A stretch of 64,000 bases of DNA from Loripinus fragilis (taxonomy: Eukaryota; Mollusca; Bivalvia; Lucinida; Lucinidae): NCBI GenBank assembly GCA_964019695.1, contig OZ026524.1:66614223-66678222 (forward strand). The letters run 5' to 3'. Numbering within the stretch: position 1 is the first letter of the stretch; each line of letters begins with the position of its first letter. The position numbers were made by a program, and so were the translations under genes. This document shows positions 10,890 through 22,925 of the stretch, piece after piece. The notes beneath the pieces are model-generated. The model was not told the DNA's origin. It did not search any database and saw only the letters and a list, made by a program, of their open reading frames with translations.

Positions 10890-11512
10890 TTTGCCATCAA
10901 AAGACTTAATTTTCTTTGTATGTGTGGCCAGTGCAAGCGTCAAACAACTTGACTCAGCCAAACTTGAATCCTTAGCATTCTTCAAAAGCAGAAACAGCAT
11001 GTCAGTGTCATGGGATCAAACACCTGATTTAATATGGGTTTAATGCCATCTCACATATATGCATACAATGGAGTATGACTCTGGTATATATCTCTTCCTG
11101 TGAAGTGGCAAGAGCAATCTAACTGCAGCTGCATCTGCATCCGTGCTAGTCAAATGATAACTTTGCTCTGATGTTGCAAAATCCATGTCTCTACCGTGTA
11201 CCTCTAAGAATACTTTAAGGTTTCTGACATTGGTCAAACAGAAATTTGATAGGCTGCTTTTTTGCATCATTTGCCATGGAACTTATCCAGTCTTTTGGTG
11301 CTTGAGTCCTAAGTCTTAGATCAATAGTATTTTGCTGCGCCCAAAGAACTTTATAAGTTTTCTTTAGTTACAATGTTGACTCTTGATGGTTTTGGCAGAT
11401 CGTCTGAAACAATTTCTGTTACACCTTGAAAGTTATCTGGTATAAGAGAAAGAATATGAAGTTGGACATTGCCATCAATTATGTTTGCAGTAGGTTGTTT
11501 TTTGATGTCAGT
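10890..11512 (-). pseudogene. Decayed gene of an IDG/EEADT/DTD-motif protein family (PIN/FEN-like nuclease?)
   Basis: Conceptual translation of the minus strand, with frameshifts and stops, gives four blocks in order. About 11511-11355 encodes a frame containing ANIIDGNVQLHILSLIPDNF and LPKPSRVNIVTKEN. About 11310-11240 gives APKDWISSMANDAKKQ and PIKFLFDQCQ. About 11207-11040 includes GRDMDFATSEQSYHLTSTDA. About 11016-10975 gives SHDTDMLFLLLKNA. From memory of the family, this order (IDG, then a region normally reading HEEADTR, then S-x-DTDV) matches uncharacterised proteins abundant in invertebrate genomes. The separated acidic motifs resemble those of PIN/FEN-like nucleases; that is inference. 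It lies at the centre of the long-armed element, so it may be that element's own gene. At least three frame breaks make it non-functional. Confidence 0.55.
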
Positions 11513-13180
11513 ATATTGAAGCTTGTCTTAAAATAATGTAAAACCTATGATTTCTCAGTTTTTGCAGCCATATTATTAGCTGTTGCATTCAAAAGAAGGA
11601 AAGTGGACTATAGGTAGAATGGGATAACCAGTAATTCTATATTATGCTCTATGGAAGAATTATACAGAGTAAACAAGTTGATAAGGTGCCTCATTTCATG
11701 ATCCATTGAAAACACTAAAATTGAAAACACTTGCCTCTGACTGTGTAATCAAAAAGGATGTCACGACAATGCCCTTGCTCATTTATAACGACGAGTTATA
11801 TATGTTACATCCTTTAATAAGCGCTCTTATCTTAGAAACTTCGTGTATGATTGAATTGAAAGGGTCTATTTGCCCTCTGTTCATCCTGCATTTCATTGTT
11901 TTACCTGCTGTGATACATCTAATTTGTTTATCTGAAGGGAAAGAGTTACCTCGGTTTCAGCACTTCAGAAGTACTAAGACTTCAAATAAGTTTTTGAATG
12001 CTTGGGGAAAGATAATAAGTGCAGAGACATTATTAGATGAAAATATGTGGGTTGCATGTATGGAAAGGCTACATCTATAAAAGTTAACCAGCTAAGAAAT
12101 GATTCTTTATCACAGAAATATCAAGGTACATCAGTCCAGGTACTCATTGCTCTTAATGGCATAGTTTTCCTCCTTGTAAAGCTTTAGTCTTTCTCCTACT
12201 TGCAGAGTATCACTTGAAACACATACTCAAAGAGCCGGCGATTAGGAATTCATATCAGTTTCCGAATGTTCCAAGCCATAAATGGCAAAATTGGAAAGTT
12301 GATAATGGCTCATCAATTTTGAGTGGACTGGTGGTAAAATTGATTAACAGTAAATGATTGAAATATTGTGTGATGATTCTACTAGTTGCAATGAGGCGTG
12401 TGATAATAATGATTACCACAGAAGCAGACAACGACAAACGTTTAATATGAGTGTTAAATCGGTGAGAAATAGTTTGGAACATTTCATTTATCGTATTTTC
12501 TTGTAAAAATGTAAAACTATCTTTCCTATTTGTGGCTCTATATTTAGCATTATATGCACAGTATTAGGAAATGTGTCCAAAAGGTCATTGATAACATCTG
12601 TAAAAACAGTCCATGGGCTTGATAATCAGAAATGAATATAATTTCTAGTGTTTTGGCACCAAAGACTTATAAGTACACATTAAGTGTCCTGATCTTAAAC
12701 TTAATGACATCTTGCAGATATATGAGCAAGACAGACTAAGAAAATGAAAAATATCCACATGCTGTAATCGCTTTCATGTGTTTTACTTAAACGGTAATAG
12801 CAAAATTCGCTTCTCTGTTAAACTGGGAGTAGGGCTGTGTATTAGCTCCTATAAGACAATATATTTAAGATCGAAAAGCAAACTTGGTTTTTCCTATTCA
12901 TCAATTGAGTATATGTTTGTAAAATCTAATAAAACAGTTTGAAACCAAGTCATAGAAGTTGTCTAACTAAATGACAATAGCCACAATTATAGCTTTTAAA
13001 TTGTAATTAGGTTCATGTAACGCACATAACACCACAGTTAGCCGTATTAATGTTAAACAGCTTCCATATGTAGTAAAGACATCCAGTATAAAGACTATAA
13101 GAATGTTAATTTATTAGATAATTTTAATGTCATCTTTTAGTAGCTCAAACATTCAAATTTCTTATTCTCAAATTGATATA

Positions 13181-13880
13181 GTAACATATGTAACAAGCTG
13201 TTACAGGCTAACGCCCCGACTTACAGAGTGCAAACATTTTTTATTAAATTCACCTTGAATGTTTAAATAAGATGTAATTTGTCTGCAGAATTCCAAAGGG
13301 GATTAGGATGGAGCAGGCCCTTACTCAGCTTGATGTCAAAATATTGTTTGATGATTTTACTTATCACGTTAACATATGTAACGCTCTCTGATCTTTAAAA
13401 CTTGATGACAACTAGCAGATCTATAAGTCTTTATCATAGGAGCCAGTTTAGAATCCCTAAACAATGTAAGATGTCCAACAGCTGCAAGTTTTTTCACAAT
13501 TTTAGCTCAAACTTTCAAACTACATTTCCTTTATTTGATATAGTAACGCATGTAACACGCTGTTTCAGACTAACGCCCCAACATAGAGAGTGCAAACATC
13601 CCTTATTCGATGCAGCTTGAGTTGTACTATAAGAAGGAATATGTCTTCAAAATTCCCTCGAGGAGATTAAAACAATTTTAGGCATATCTTACGTAAAGAC
13701 AATGAGCTTGCCCACTTATTACATCAGGTAACATATGTTACAGCCTCTGATATTAAAAATTTTGCAACAAACTTGCAGATTTATGAGTCTTTTCATATAA
13801 GCAAATAAGTCCCAAACAATGAAACACATTCATCAACTGCAAATATTTTTTAACTATTTTTACTTTAGTTTTAATACCAA
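13181..13880. repeat. Tandem duplication of about 361 bp in the right arm
   Basis: Two consecutive units share GTAAC(A/G)(T/C)ATGTAAC (13181 and 13543), then GGCTAACGCCCC / GACTAACGCCCC, GAGTGCAAACAT, a TTCC(A/C)(A/T)-type stretch, and GTTAACATATGTAAC (13368) / GTAACATATGTTAC (13728) followed by CTCTGAT. Offsets are 362 and 360 bases. The units are clearly diverged, so the duplication is old. Confidence 0.65.
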
Positions 13881-14597
13881 ACATTTCACCTTAAAACTGG
13901 GTAGGGGTAGGGTTGTTTAATTGCTTATTCCAGAGAAAATATTCAAGCTAGGGAAACAAACTTTATTTTTTCTGTTAGCCAATTGCATAAGCTAGTCAGA
14001 CATGGTTAAAAACATTTTGCAAAACACACAGAGAGATTGTGAATGTAAATGATGTTAGCCACACTTGCAAATTTTAATGGGTTATCTGATTTATGTAACG
14101 CATATGACACCTTAGGAAGCCGCAATTTTGTTCAAATGGCTGTCATATGTAGTTAAGATATCCAGTATGCAGACTATATGAATGATTTTTAAAAATGAAT
14201 ATATTAATGTCTTTAACTTGTAGCCCAAACTTTCAATTTACTTTTTCTTAATTTGATTAAGTAACGTATGTTACAGGCTCTCACAGACTAACGCCAAAAT
14301 GCAGAGAGTGCAAACATTTCTTAAAAGACTCGACTTTCAATTCTCTACAAGATAGGATATGTCTGCAAAATTCCCTAGGGGGGGGGGGGGGGCAAACATA
14401 TTCTCAGCCATCCGTCTATTGAAGAAGTGATTTCAAAGTGGGCCTACAGAAAGTAACTCATTTAGGTTATGGACTTCTCAAAGAAAAGCAAATACAAATA
14501 AGGTGTCCATGTAAACTGGAATCTTCACTACGGGGGCACATTAACGTACACTTGTGTCTGTTTGCCATTATATGGTTCGTATCCTTAATCAAATTAA

Positions 14598-14702
14598 TTG
14601 AGCCGCGACATGAGATTTCCAACAATGTGGTATGTGCGACCAGCAAAGTTTCAGACCAGCCTGCGGTTACGCGCAGTCTGATCAGAGCCTTTGCTAGCCG
14701 CT
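14598..14702 (+). mobile_element. MITE-A, truncated copy (left part)
   Basis: It starts with the family terminus TTGAGCCGCGACATGAGATT, then TTCCAACAATGTGGTATGTG and the core TCTGATCAGAGCCTTTGCTAG. It stops there without the right half. Confidence 0.75.
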
Positions 14703-17414
14703 AAAAATTTCAGCCATTCCACCAAAATTGATACAATTTCAAATTGAAAAATTGTGATAAATGAACTTGTCTTGATAAGCATGCTTTTGATGTCAGGGAA
14801 ATGTCTAGTACCTTTATAATAACATGTAAAAATATGACCCACACCATTTGTATCGTTGATGAGTAACAGAAGTTCAAAAATTGAACCTGTTTATGAAAGT
14901 TACGGAGCATATGCCCTGGTTAGTTAGATTTGCATAGGGAATGTTATGATTATCTTCGTACTATGCAGTCAAACTAGCGTTTGTTCTTATAAAACAAGGG
15001 TTTAAGGTACTTATAAGCTAGATATCATTTTATTAGAAACAGTTGTGTTACAAATAATTAAACATTGAAATCATTATCAGTTTGCGATTAAATCAAACTG
15101 CATAGAACATGGCATATCTTATTCATTATTTCATCGAGTGTTTATCAAACGAAAAAAAAATCATTATCATTTTGGCTAGTGGTATTACACGGTACTTAGA
15201 AACACTGCATCTGGTGTTTCTAAATGGAAACCTTTGTGAGTTATTTAGATTTCACATTTGTTACGTAAAATAGATGCAGGTTTTTTTTCTTTAACCATCA
15301 TTTAAAAAGTGCCTTTTTGAAACATGGTTTAAATAAAACATCAACAGAAACTTGTATATGTACTATATGAATATTTGAGCAAAAATAATGATAAAAGACA
15401 AACAATAGCATGCTTATTGGGCGAAATCCCTTTCCTAATAAAAATTATACACTCAACGATGTCATTATTGCAAGAAATAGTACATGTTTATAGAAAAGAC
15501 TTAGTGTTATTTAATCTTCATTAATCCTGCTTTGCCAACATCACTTATGATCTTAAGGTATGTTTCACCACCAATTTTAGCTTAGCTAAATCAAATGGCC
15601 AGAATGTGTCTTTGTTATGGAACATAGACAACTGTGTAAAAATCTGTATACGCAACAAAACATGATTAAATTACAATATATTCTGGCTTTTATAAAGCCA
15701 TATATCATAATGTTGATTAATCAACATTTTAACTTTGTGTTCGAACCTGTAACTTCTTGTTGTTCGGCCTACTGCTATGAACTCTTCCAAACTATATGAA
15801 TACTAGCTATAGAACGCAGCAAAATGAATTCAAATAGTAATATTAAGTTATTGCATACGCTGGTCATTGATGATTGAAATTTTTTTTAAACATATATTAA
15901 CGAAAAATGGAAATAACCAGCAGATTTTCATAGATATATGTTCCGTTACACAACATCAATGTTCCGTAACATCTTTGGGTATTATTTGTAGAGCCAGCAT
16001 TGTTAATATATTTCTAATAATGATATATTATAATTGTCTAGACAGTAACTTTATGGTACTTTGTTTCGTTTAGCCCTAAACATATGTTTATTACATGGAA
16101 ATGTGTGATCATTATAAACATCAAAATCTATGCTTCCATAACGAGTTTCCAGCGATTTGTAAATGTAGTTTGATTAAATCAGTGTCCAGGTTGCATCTTA
16201 TGTCATATTCATACCATTTATACCATGATATTATGGTTTGAGGAATTGTGCTTCATCAAATGAAATTGACAAACAACATGGCATTAGAAAAGCTCTATAA
16301 TCCGTAACAGACCGAATGTTGACAGATTACAATGCATCTTCACTAATATTTGCTGCAAATACATTTGCATTTTAACTACTTGTATATAATGCGATTAAAC
16401 ATCCATAAAAAAGATCCTATCTGATGTCAATTTTGCTTTTGGAGTAAATTGGGGAGACAGGTTTATTTAATTACATATTTCAAAACAAAATTTCAAAATT
16501 AATCATGCTTTTTACCCTGCTAGCAGGCGTATTTTTGTGAAATCACAATTAAAATGGTCCATCAAAGTATCATTATCATGAAACATATTCGTCCATGTCC
16601 TTTCAATGAGCATTTAAAGTTTTGTTATGGAAAATAGATGTTACGGAGGCATAGCGATATGAGAACATTTTACTTACCACAAGCCACACACAAATGATTT
16701 AGATTGTTATTCATTTTTATTTATTACGAAGAAACCACCATACAAAGAAATATAGTCGTTATCTATGTTCATGAGTGCTTGTTTTCTAAATATAAGCGTT
16801 ATGGAAGCATATATTTTGAAATGCGACATTTTGGTAATTGCCCTGTTTACAATGATTTGGAGGAACAGTGAATAGCAAGCTATCTCTGTTTATTATATTG
16901 TTTATCTTTAATCATTTTGAAGTTTATTTGGCAGCATTAAGTACCTGTAAATGAAATATATATATGTGTTTTCAGTATCCCATTTAAAAATAGTTATGGC
17001 TGCATAGGTATGTTTGGAGACACATACATTGTTGATGATTATAACTAATGTAAACCTTATGACCCAATAATAAGGCTGTTTCTGGAATTCATTTGAAAGG
17101 AACAAAAAGGATTTCTAGGGAAATACGAGACGCCCTTTAGATTCATTAAATAAATTTACCAAATATCTACAAAAATAGCTTGGCGACATTCCAATTTTGG
17201 CTATTTGCAAACATTGATCAAAACATATTTTTAAAACAAATACTTTGATGCTATTCAAATTTGTTTGTAATTGCCAACCAATGCTTTGGGACTGTGGAAT
17301 TGTATGATTTTTAGAGAATTCAAGCATATTTAAGCAAGAATAAGTAAGGAAATAGTGGAGACATGTTTTTTTCAAATATGGGTCAATTTTGCTAGAATGG
17401 CATATTCTGACTGT
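14703..17414. other. A+T-rich intergenic DNA with scattered GTTATGGA / TCCGTAAC words
   Basis: No gene was recognised in these 2.7 kb. Similar words recur: GTTATGGAACATAG (15.61 kb), GTTCCGTTAC and GTTCCGTAAC (15.95 kb), CTTCCATAACG (16.13 kb), TCCGTAACAG (16.30 kb), GTTATGGA and GTTACGGAGGCATAG (16.62 kb), GTTATGGAAGCATA (16.80 kb), GTTATGGCTGCATAG (17.0 kb). They may be remnants of an old repeat; no boundaries can be drawn. Confidence 0.35.
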
Positions 17415-17533
17415 TAAGCCACTGACCGAACAACGTTTGGAGTTTCTACGCTTAAAAGGAGGCTGCACAGGTTCGTCTGACTATATACTTGTCAAAATGC
17501 GACATTGTTGGAAATCACATGTCGCGGCTCAAT
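17415..17533. mobile_element. MITE-A, truncated copy (right part)
   Basis: It retains ACTGACCGAACAACGTTTGG, CTTAAAAGGAGGCTGCACAG, GTTCGTCTGA and the terminus ATCACATGTCGCGGCTCAA. The left half is missing. Confidence 0.75.
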
Positions 17534-18819
17534 AGATCGGATCATTTGTTATTGAAGCATTCAGCTCTATATCTACGAGGGACATTCAATATGTAATCAG
17601 CCTACCCTACTTCCGATCGAGATAGATCACTTTTTTAAGGAAAAAATTCTAGCAAGATACTTTTCAACCTAAATTTTGAAAAAAATGTATCTAATAATTT
17701 AACAAAAATATAGCTACCATTGAAAGTGTGCTCAAATGACTTGGAAATGCGCAATGCTACTATGTTCAATAGTTTTTTTTTTCAAGGGGAATTTGCAAGG
17801 GTTTTTTTTTACTTGAAACTAAGCTATAATTGAAGCCAATAGAATATATTTTCATTGAAAAAAAATACGAATAATTTCACTGCTATTGAAAAATTCACAG
17901 CGTTCGAAATCAATGTTTACGCTTTTCCATATAGAAAGTAGAAATTTCATTTGTGGAAATTTTCGAATTCAAATATTTTACTATTTTCTTTTTGGACAAA
18001 AATGTGTTTACAATAATTTTTGGATATTAATTGATATATTTGATAAATAGTTTTTAAATGTTTACTTTCTGAGAGCTTCCTACATGGCTGAAAAGAGTTA
18101 TGTTCCAGTGTCTTTGACCATGTGTCACTTAAGTTAGTGATTATGATTGATTTATCAAACGATGCAGTCTTATTGTTTGTATACCATCATGTAGATGACA
18201 ATTTTTCCGTTCCATTGATATATTACATAAGCACACTTCATTTTTCATACTAATGATATTAATCAAATAGTATAATTTACGTAACAATGTTTGTACTCCA
18301 ATTTCGGTGAAAACAAATTAATTGACTCCCAGTTCATGCTTGAAGACGTGATAAATTATCAAAAATTAATGCTTAAATTTTGTACATAGGTCTTATAATG
18401 GTACAAAAACACATTGTGAAAATCTTGACTGTGTGGGTCAGTTATAAATAGGTCAGGCTCTGCCTGGTTACTCATTAAAACGTCCTCGTATATCCAGACA
18501 TCTAAAAGACAAATTAAATATTTACAATCCTTATTTAGCCAGATCCATCTGCTGAATTAAAAATAAAAGACTATTCTGTTAATACTAAAGCCTAAGTTTG
18601 GATTTGGATTTATCTTTAACAAGTAGTTTCATCCAAAAATATGATAAGCTAGATGATTTAATCTTATAAAAAATGCTTCTGCCAACTGAGAGGGAATGAC
18701 TCTTTTGGTATTAGGTTCCAGATATAGGGTGGTTCTGCTTTTGTTTATTCATTCAATTTGTTTGTTGTTGTTCCCATTTTGTGGGTGTTTAGTGTTGGGT
18801 CTTTTTCGTGTGTTTTTTC
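17534..18819. other. Unassigned A+T-rich intergenic sequence
   Basis: Rich in A and T runs. No gene or repeat was identified between the MITE-A fragment and the MITE-D copy. Confidence 0.45.
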
Positions 18820-19052
18820 CGTTAGATCTGATGAGGGGCGAGATGATCCAAATACGCCTAAAAGCGGTCCGTCATTGTCTCAACGCGTTTCGCTGGTGAG
18901 CCTATTATGGTCCAACATTGACTGCTGGCTTGGTGGCTTTGTGCCGATTTTCCAGCGGATCTGGACCAGTAATGCTAAAAAAATATAGATTTGTGATTTT
19001 CAAGGGGGAGGGGGTCCGGACCCCTGTCCCTCCCTTCTGGATCCGCGCATGA
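18820..19052 (+). mobile_element. MITE-D copy
   Basis: Ordered family words: CGCGTTTCGCTGGTGAG, TATGGTCCAACATTGACTGC, TGGCTTGGTGGCTTTG, GGATCTGGACCAG, GGGGGTCCGGACCCCTGTCC, and the end CTGGATCCGCGCATGA. Non-coding. Confidence 0.6.
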
Positions 19053-19780
19053 ATATGACATCTAGGCCATTTGACACAGCCTTGTTTATCAAAAGTATAC
19101 TTCACACAATGCAGACACTGATTAGTTACCATATGGCTTTATCAGACTGATTTAGAACAATTGAGTGTTTGCACCCTTAACTTATGAGTTCGAGAAAAAA
19201 TGTGATAATAGATATAGTTAATTCTGATTGCATCCTTAAAAAGGTTTTATATTCATACAATGTATTAACCCGTTGTATTCGGGAAACCCCTAAACGAGTA
19301 CTTTTGCGAATCGTGAAGGCCGCGATGAAATACAGTATAATGCTGCATTTCATCAGGGTTTACACTTTTTGTTTTGATAGAAAAGATTTTTAGACAAAAT
19401 AATACATTATTCTTTTTTAAAAAAATATATGCTGACATCCCTAAGTATAAAAATTATATCCTGACACCCCTAGGTATATGTATGTACAATGACCTATCCC
19501 AACTTTATTATGTGAAACCAGAAGGAAGAATCCATTAGTATACAAAGGGTTAAGGTGCCTTTAACAACCTCCCAGGCACAGTAGCTGTGAGCTTTTTGAC
19601 ACAAACATCAATCTATGAAACAACACACTAGACAGATTACATACACAATTAACATTTTCGTTCTTTGCGCTTTTCTATGTTAATTGTCAATAATACGGTT
19701 ACTACTTATGTCAAAAGGTCATGTAAGACACAATAATGTACATACTGACCTTTGTTTTGTTTTAAAAATAAAACATAACA
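19053..19780. other. Unassigned intergenic sequence
   Basis: Nothing identifiable. Contains a small local repeat TGCTGACATCCCTAAGTATA / TCCTGACACCCCTAGGTATA near 19430-19475. Confidence 0.4.
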
Positions 19781-20030
19781 AAAGCGAGTGTTATCAGGAA
19801 ATACCATAATCACACATTACAGACCAACCCACGGCAACGTGAGGAAGAGCCACAGAACAATAACAATCACAAGACACCATGAAGACAAACAAAGTAAAGC
19901 AATCAGCTCTCTCTTTTCAAACAAAATGATTACAAAACTACTAGAATGCACACAAAGTAATGTAAAACATAACATGGAGCAAACACAGAACCCCACAATC
20001 GTAGCAACAAGCCATGCGCGAATCCCGAAA
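19781..20030 (+). repeat. RepA, copy 2
   Basis: The most complete RepA copy with the one at 46.0 kb. It contains TATCAGGAAATACCATAATC, ACAGACCAACCCACGGCA, GTGAGGAAGAGCCACAGAAC and AAGCAATCAGCTCTCTC, plus the downstream segment AAAGTAATGTAAAACATAAC. It ends next to the LINE beginning near 20057. Confidence 0.65.
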
Positions 20031-20056
20031 GTTTTGTCAGAGGGGGTCCAACTGAA

Positions 20057-22650
20057 GTAGAATTATTAATTGCACAGACAACAGGATTAGAAATTGTTAT
20101 CCTTGGTGATTTCAATATTGAATATTCAAATTGTTCAAACAAAAAGTGGCTCACTTAATACAGTGATTTGACTTCAAACAAATGGTATCCAGCCCTACAT
20201 GTGTAACAAAAAAAATCAAGCTCAATAAGCGACCATATGTACTGTACAGATTCCGAAAAAAATCTCTGAATGTTTTGTTCTGTTAATTGACTTCAAACAA
20301 ATGGTATCCAGCCCTACACGTGTAACAAAAACAATCAAGCTCAATAAGCGACCATATGTACTGTACAGATTCTGAAAAAAATCTCTGAATGTTTTCTATA
20401 ATTGACCACTTCCCAATTTGCCTCACAAGAAAAATTAATCAAAAACTTAAAAAGTCAAACCATATAATGACATCCTATAGATGTTTCAAACATTTCAACG
20501 AAGAATTGTTTCTAAATGATTTAACAGACGAATGGAGTCAATTTTCTCTGAGTGAATCTGATATAGAAGATGATTTGTCCACCTGGTACAAATTGATTAC
20601 TAAGCAGCTTGACCATCGCACACCAGTCAAAACGAAATGGGTGAAATCAAAACATATGCTGGAATGGTTTTCCTCAAAAATTGCACAAGCGCGTAAAAAT
20701 CGATATATTCAGAAAAAAAACAACAGAAAAACTCGACTGAGTTTAGAAAATACAGAAATCTTAACTAAGCACTTATTAGGAGAGCCAAATCGGATCATTT
20801 TACAACACATGTTATCAATAATAAAGATACTAAGTTAATATGGCAACAGATTTGTGCCATTCAAAACAGTTCGCATGACTCAGCAAAAACATTGCCAGAA
20901 CAGTTACAAATAGATAATACAACACTTACAGACTCTCAAGGAATTGCAACAAAATAAGATAACTTTTTACGACAATCTCCAAACGTCTGGAGCAATCTGA
21001 AAGCCAAATGAGCATTCTAACCTAATCGGTTATATAAACAATAATGTAGCAAACGAGAAATTCTTCAAAATTGCATTAATACACCATCACAAGTTTCTAA
21101 ATTCATCCAAAACCTTAACCCAGGAAAACCTACAGGCCTCGACGGAATAGGCCCAAAAAAATTGAAAATGGCTTGTGAAATTATATCACCAAGTTTTGCA
21201 GATCATATAAACAAGAGTATTATCAGTGGTCACTTCCTAAAACATCTTAAAACTGCTGAGATACACCCAATTTATAAAACGGGTGAAAAAGAGGACCCAT
21301 CTAACTATCGCCCAATCTCTATTTTACCTACCATTTCAAAATCGTTTGAAAAACATGTAAACAGTCATCTCATGGGATACCTAACCAAGTATAATTTGAT
21401 ACATCCGTGTCAGTCTGGTTTCAGACATAGGCATAACTGTAATACTGCGCTAGTCAAATTATTGAAAAATGGATGACAAGCAACGATGATGGCGATATTG
21501 TTGGCACTTTATTTATAGACTTCCGTAATGGTATAAATACAGTGATTCCCCTTTGAACTGGTTCAAGTCATACCTTAGTACTCGATTACAAGCGATAATG
21601 AGTGAGAAAGGCCTCTTTGAGTTCGCACATATACTATCAGGAGTACCTCAAGGGTCCATGCTCGGTCCTACGTTATTCTTACTATTTATAAATGATCTAT
21701 CACTATCTCTCAATCATTATCAGCAGATTTTTATGCTGACGATAGTTCCCTGCACGTTTAAATAAAACCCTCATAGAGACTAAACTACAATCTGATTCTG
21801 ATCAAGTAACAAACTGGAGTAAAAACAATAAAATGCCTATAAATTACAATAAAACAACCATAATGACTCTTGGCTCAAGACATAAAATATATAAAATCAG
21901 GAAAGATAAACAACAACATCGATAATTATCAAATGGACACCGTTAGCTCACATAAGCTTTTAGGTGTATATATTGACGAAACCTTAAGCTGGAATTCCCA
22001 AATTGGCTACCTTTAATAATACATCAAGAATAATGCTTCTAAAACAGTTATCATTCTAAGGTCCTGAAAACAACAGAAACTTTTTTATCAGAGTCTTTAT
22101 ATATTCCAGTCGAGACACAAAAGCTTTATTATCAAGGTTACATCCTTCCCCTCATTGACTACGGGTCCTACTCTTGGGACACAACTTCTAAAGCAAACAT
22201 AGAAAGAAAATCAAATCTACAGAAAAGAGCAGCACGGATTATTCTAAATGCAGACTATGATACCGCTTCTTACGAAATGTTCAATACACTAAGTTGTCAA
22301 ACAGTAACTAAACGTTATACACTGAAACAAACTTATAAACGAACACGTTAATTTTTTTATGCTAGCTCAGAAAGTAAATATCTGTCATGCAACATTTTAA
22401 TTCTATAAATAAACCAAGGATTTGCCGAAACTCTACACGTCATTTCATTTCAAAATGTCTCGTTCGTCTTGCACAGGCGAAATCCGAGTAAAGGTACCCT
22501 CATTTAAAACAATAACACTTTTCATAACAATATTAAATATTCCTCAGAAACATTTACCCATTTGCATATTTGATTGTTTGAAGATGTTAATGACTGCAAT
22601 GATTTAAAATGAAATTAAATCAAAAGTTTTGACACAATCGAAATCGTCAT
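20057..22650 (+). pseudogene. Non-LTR retrotransposon (LINE) ORF2, 5'-truncated and frameshifted
   Basis: Translated pieces follow the order of a LINE ORF2. The endonuclease C-terminus reads LEIVILGDFNIEYS (about 20085) and IIDHFPICLTRK (about 20396). A linker reads FLNDLTDEWSQF and LDHRTPVKTKWVKSK. RT pieces are TGLDGIGPKKLKMA (about 21135), EDPSNYRPISILPTISK (about 21290), GTLFIDF (about 21510), LSGVPQGSMLGPTLFLLFIN (about 21630) and the catalytic FYADDS (about 21730, shifted frame). A C-terminal region follows to about 22650 with LLGVYIDETLSWNSQ and LFYQGY-like motifs in several frames. This is the apurinic-endonuclease type of LINE, resembling Jockey/CR1-like elements. Multiple frameshifts, stops and a 120-bp internal duplication make it inactive. 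Confidence 0.9.
20166..20397 (+). repeat. 120-bp tandem duplication inside the LINE endonuclease region
   Basis: The segment TTGACTTCAAACAAATGGTA...AATCTCTGAATGTTTT occurs twice in direct succession, at about 20167-20276 and 20286-20396, with only a few differences. It encodes the endonuclease stretch before the SDHFPI motif. The near identity implies it arose after or late in the life of this copy. Confidence 0.85.
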
Positions 22651-22861
22651 TTCTTTTCCGTAATAACACGAAGACAGGCGCTGTCAGCAGCTTAATCTAA
22701 GAAATTCGGCATTAAGCATACACTTTGGGTACAAAGTTTGTACTGCTCTGTACACTTTAATATGAAATAGGCACACCTAATGGGCAACCAACCACTATTT
22801 GATCTGAGAGGATAGCACAGTATACGGTATTTTTTGTGAGTCGGTACTCGTGTGAGTATAA

Positions 22862-22925
22862 AAAGTAAGGAAGAAGGCAAATATCTGGAATCGATACAAT
22901 TAGTACCACACCTGGCACAGAACAC
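22862..22925 (-). mobile_element. Diverged Penelope-like tail fragment
   Basis: Short match to the PLE tail terminus: ATCTGGAATCGATACAATTA, GTACCACACCTGGCACAG. It lacks the rest of the tail. Assigned by similarity only. Confidence 0.45.

Larger units (their letters stand above)
9421..14391. mobile_element. 5-kb element with about 1.4-kb inverted arms and mirrored palindromes
   Basis: The left end (CCCCTAGGGAATTTTGCAGA, CATATCCTATCTTGTAGA) is inverted at the right end (14341-14391). The arms then match as diverged inverted repeats through GTTTGCACTCT, GGCGTTAGTCT, a palindromic GTAACATATGTTAC-like motif and GGTGTTATATGCGTTACAT. Motifs at 9538, 9712, 10071, 10634 and 10801 mirror 14261, 14090, 13728, 13181 and 13015 with nearly equal spacing. 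The right arm also contains a tandem duplication of about 361 bp. The centre (10.9-12.6 kb) holds a decayed minus-strand gene. The structure fits a DNA transposon with long, internally repeated TIRs, but the superfamily is not recognised. Target duplications are unclear because both ends abut C/G runs. Confidence 0.75.

Noticed and set aside
11706..12080. 124-codon open frame on the plus strand in the centre of the long-armed element
   Set aside because: No recognisable motif, and opposite in strand to the decayed gene at 10.89-11.51 kb; likely chance.
18836..18860. CTGATGAG word suggestive of a hammerhead ribozyme core
   Set aside because: No matching GAAA strand and stems were found at the required spacing.
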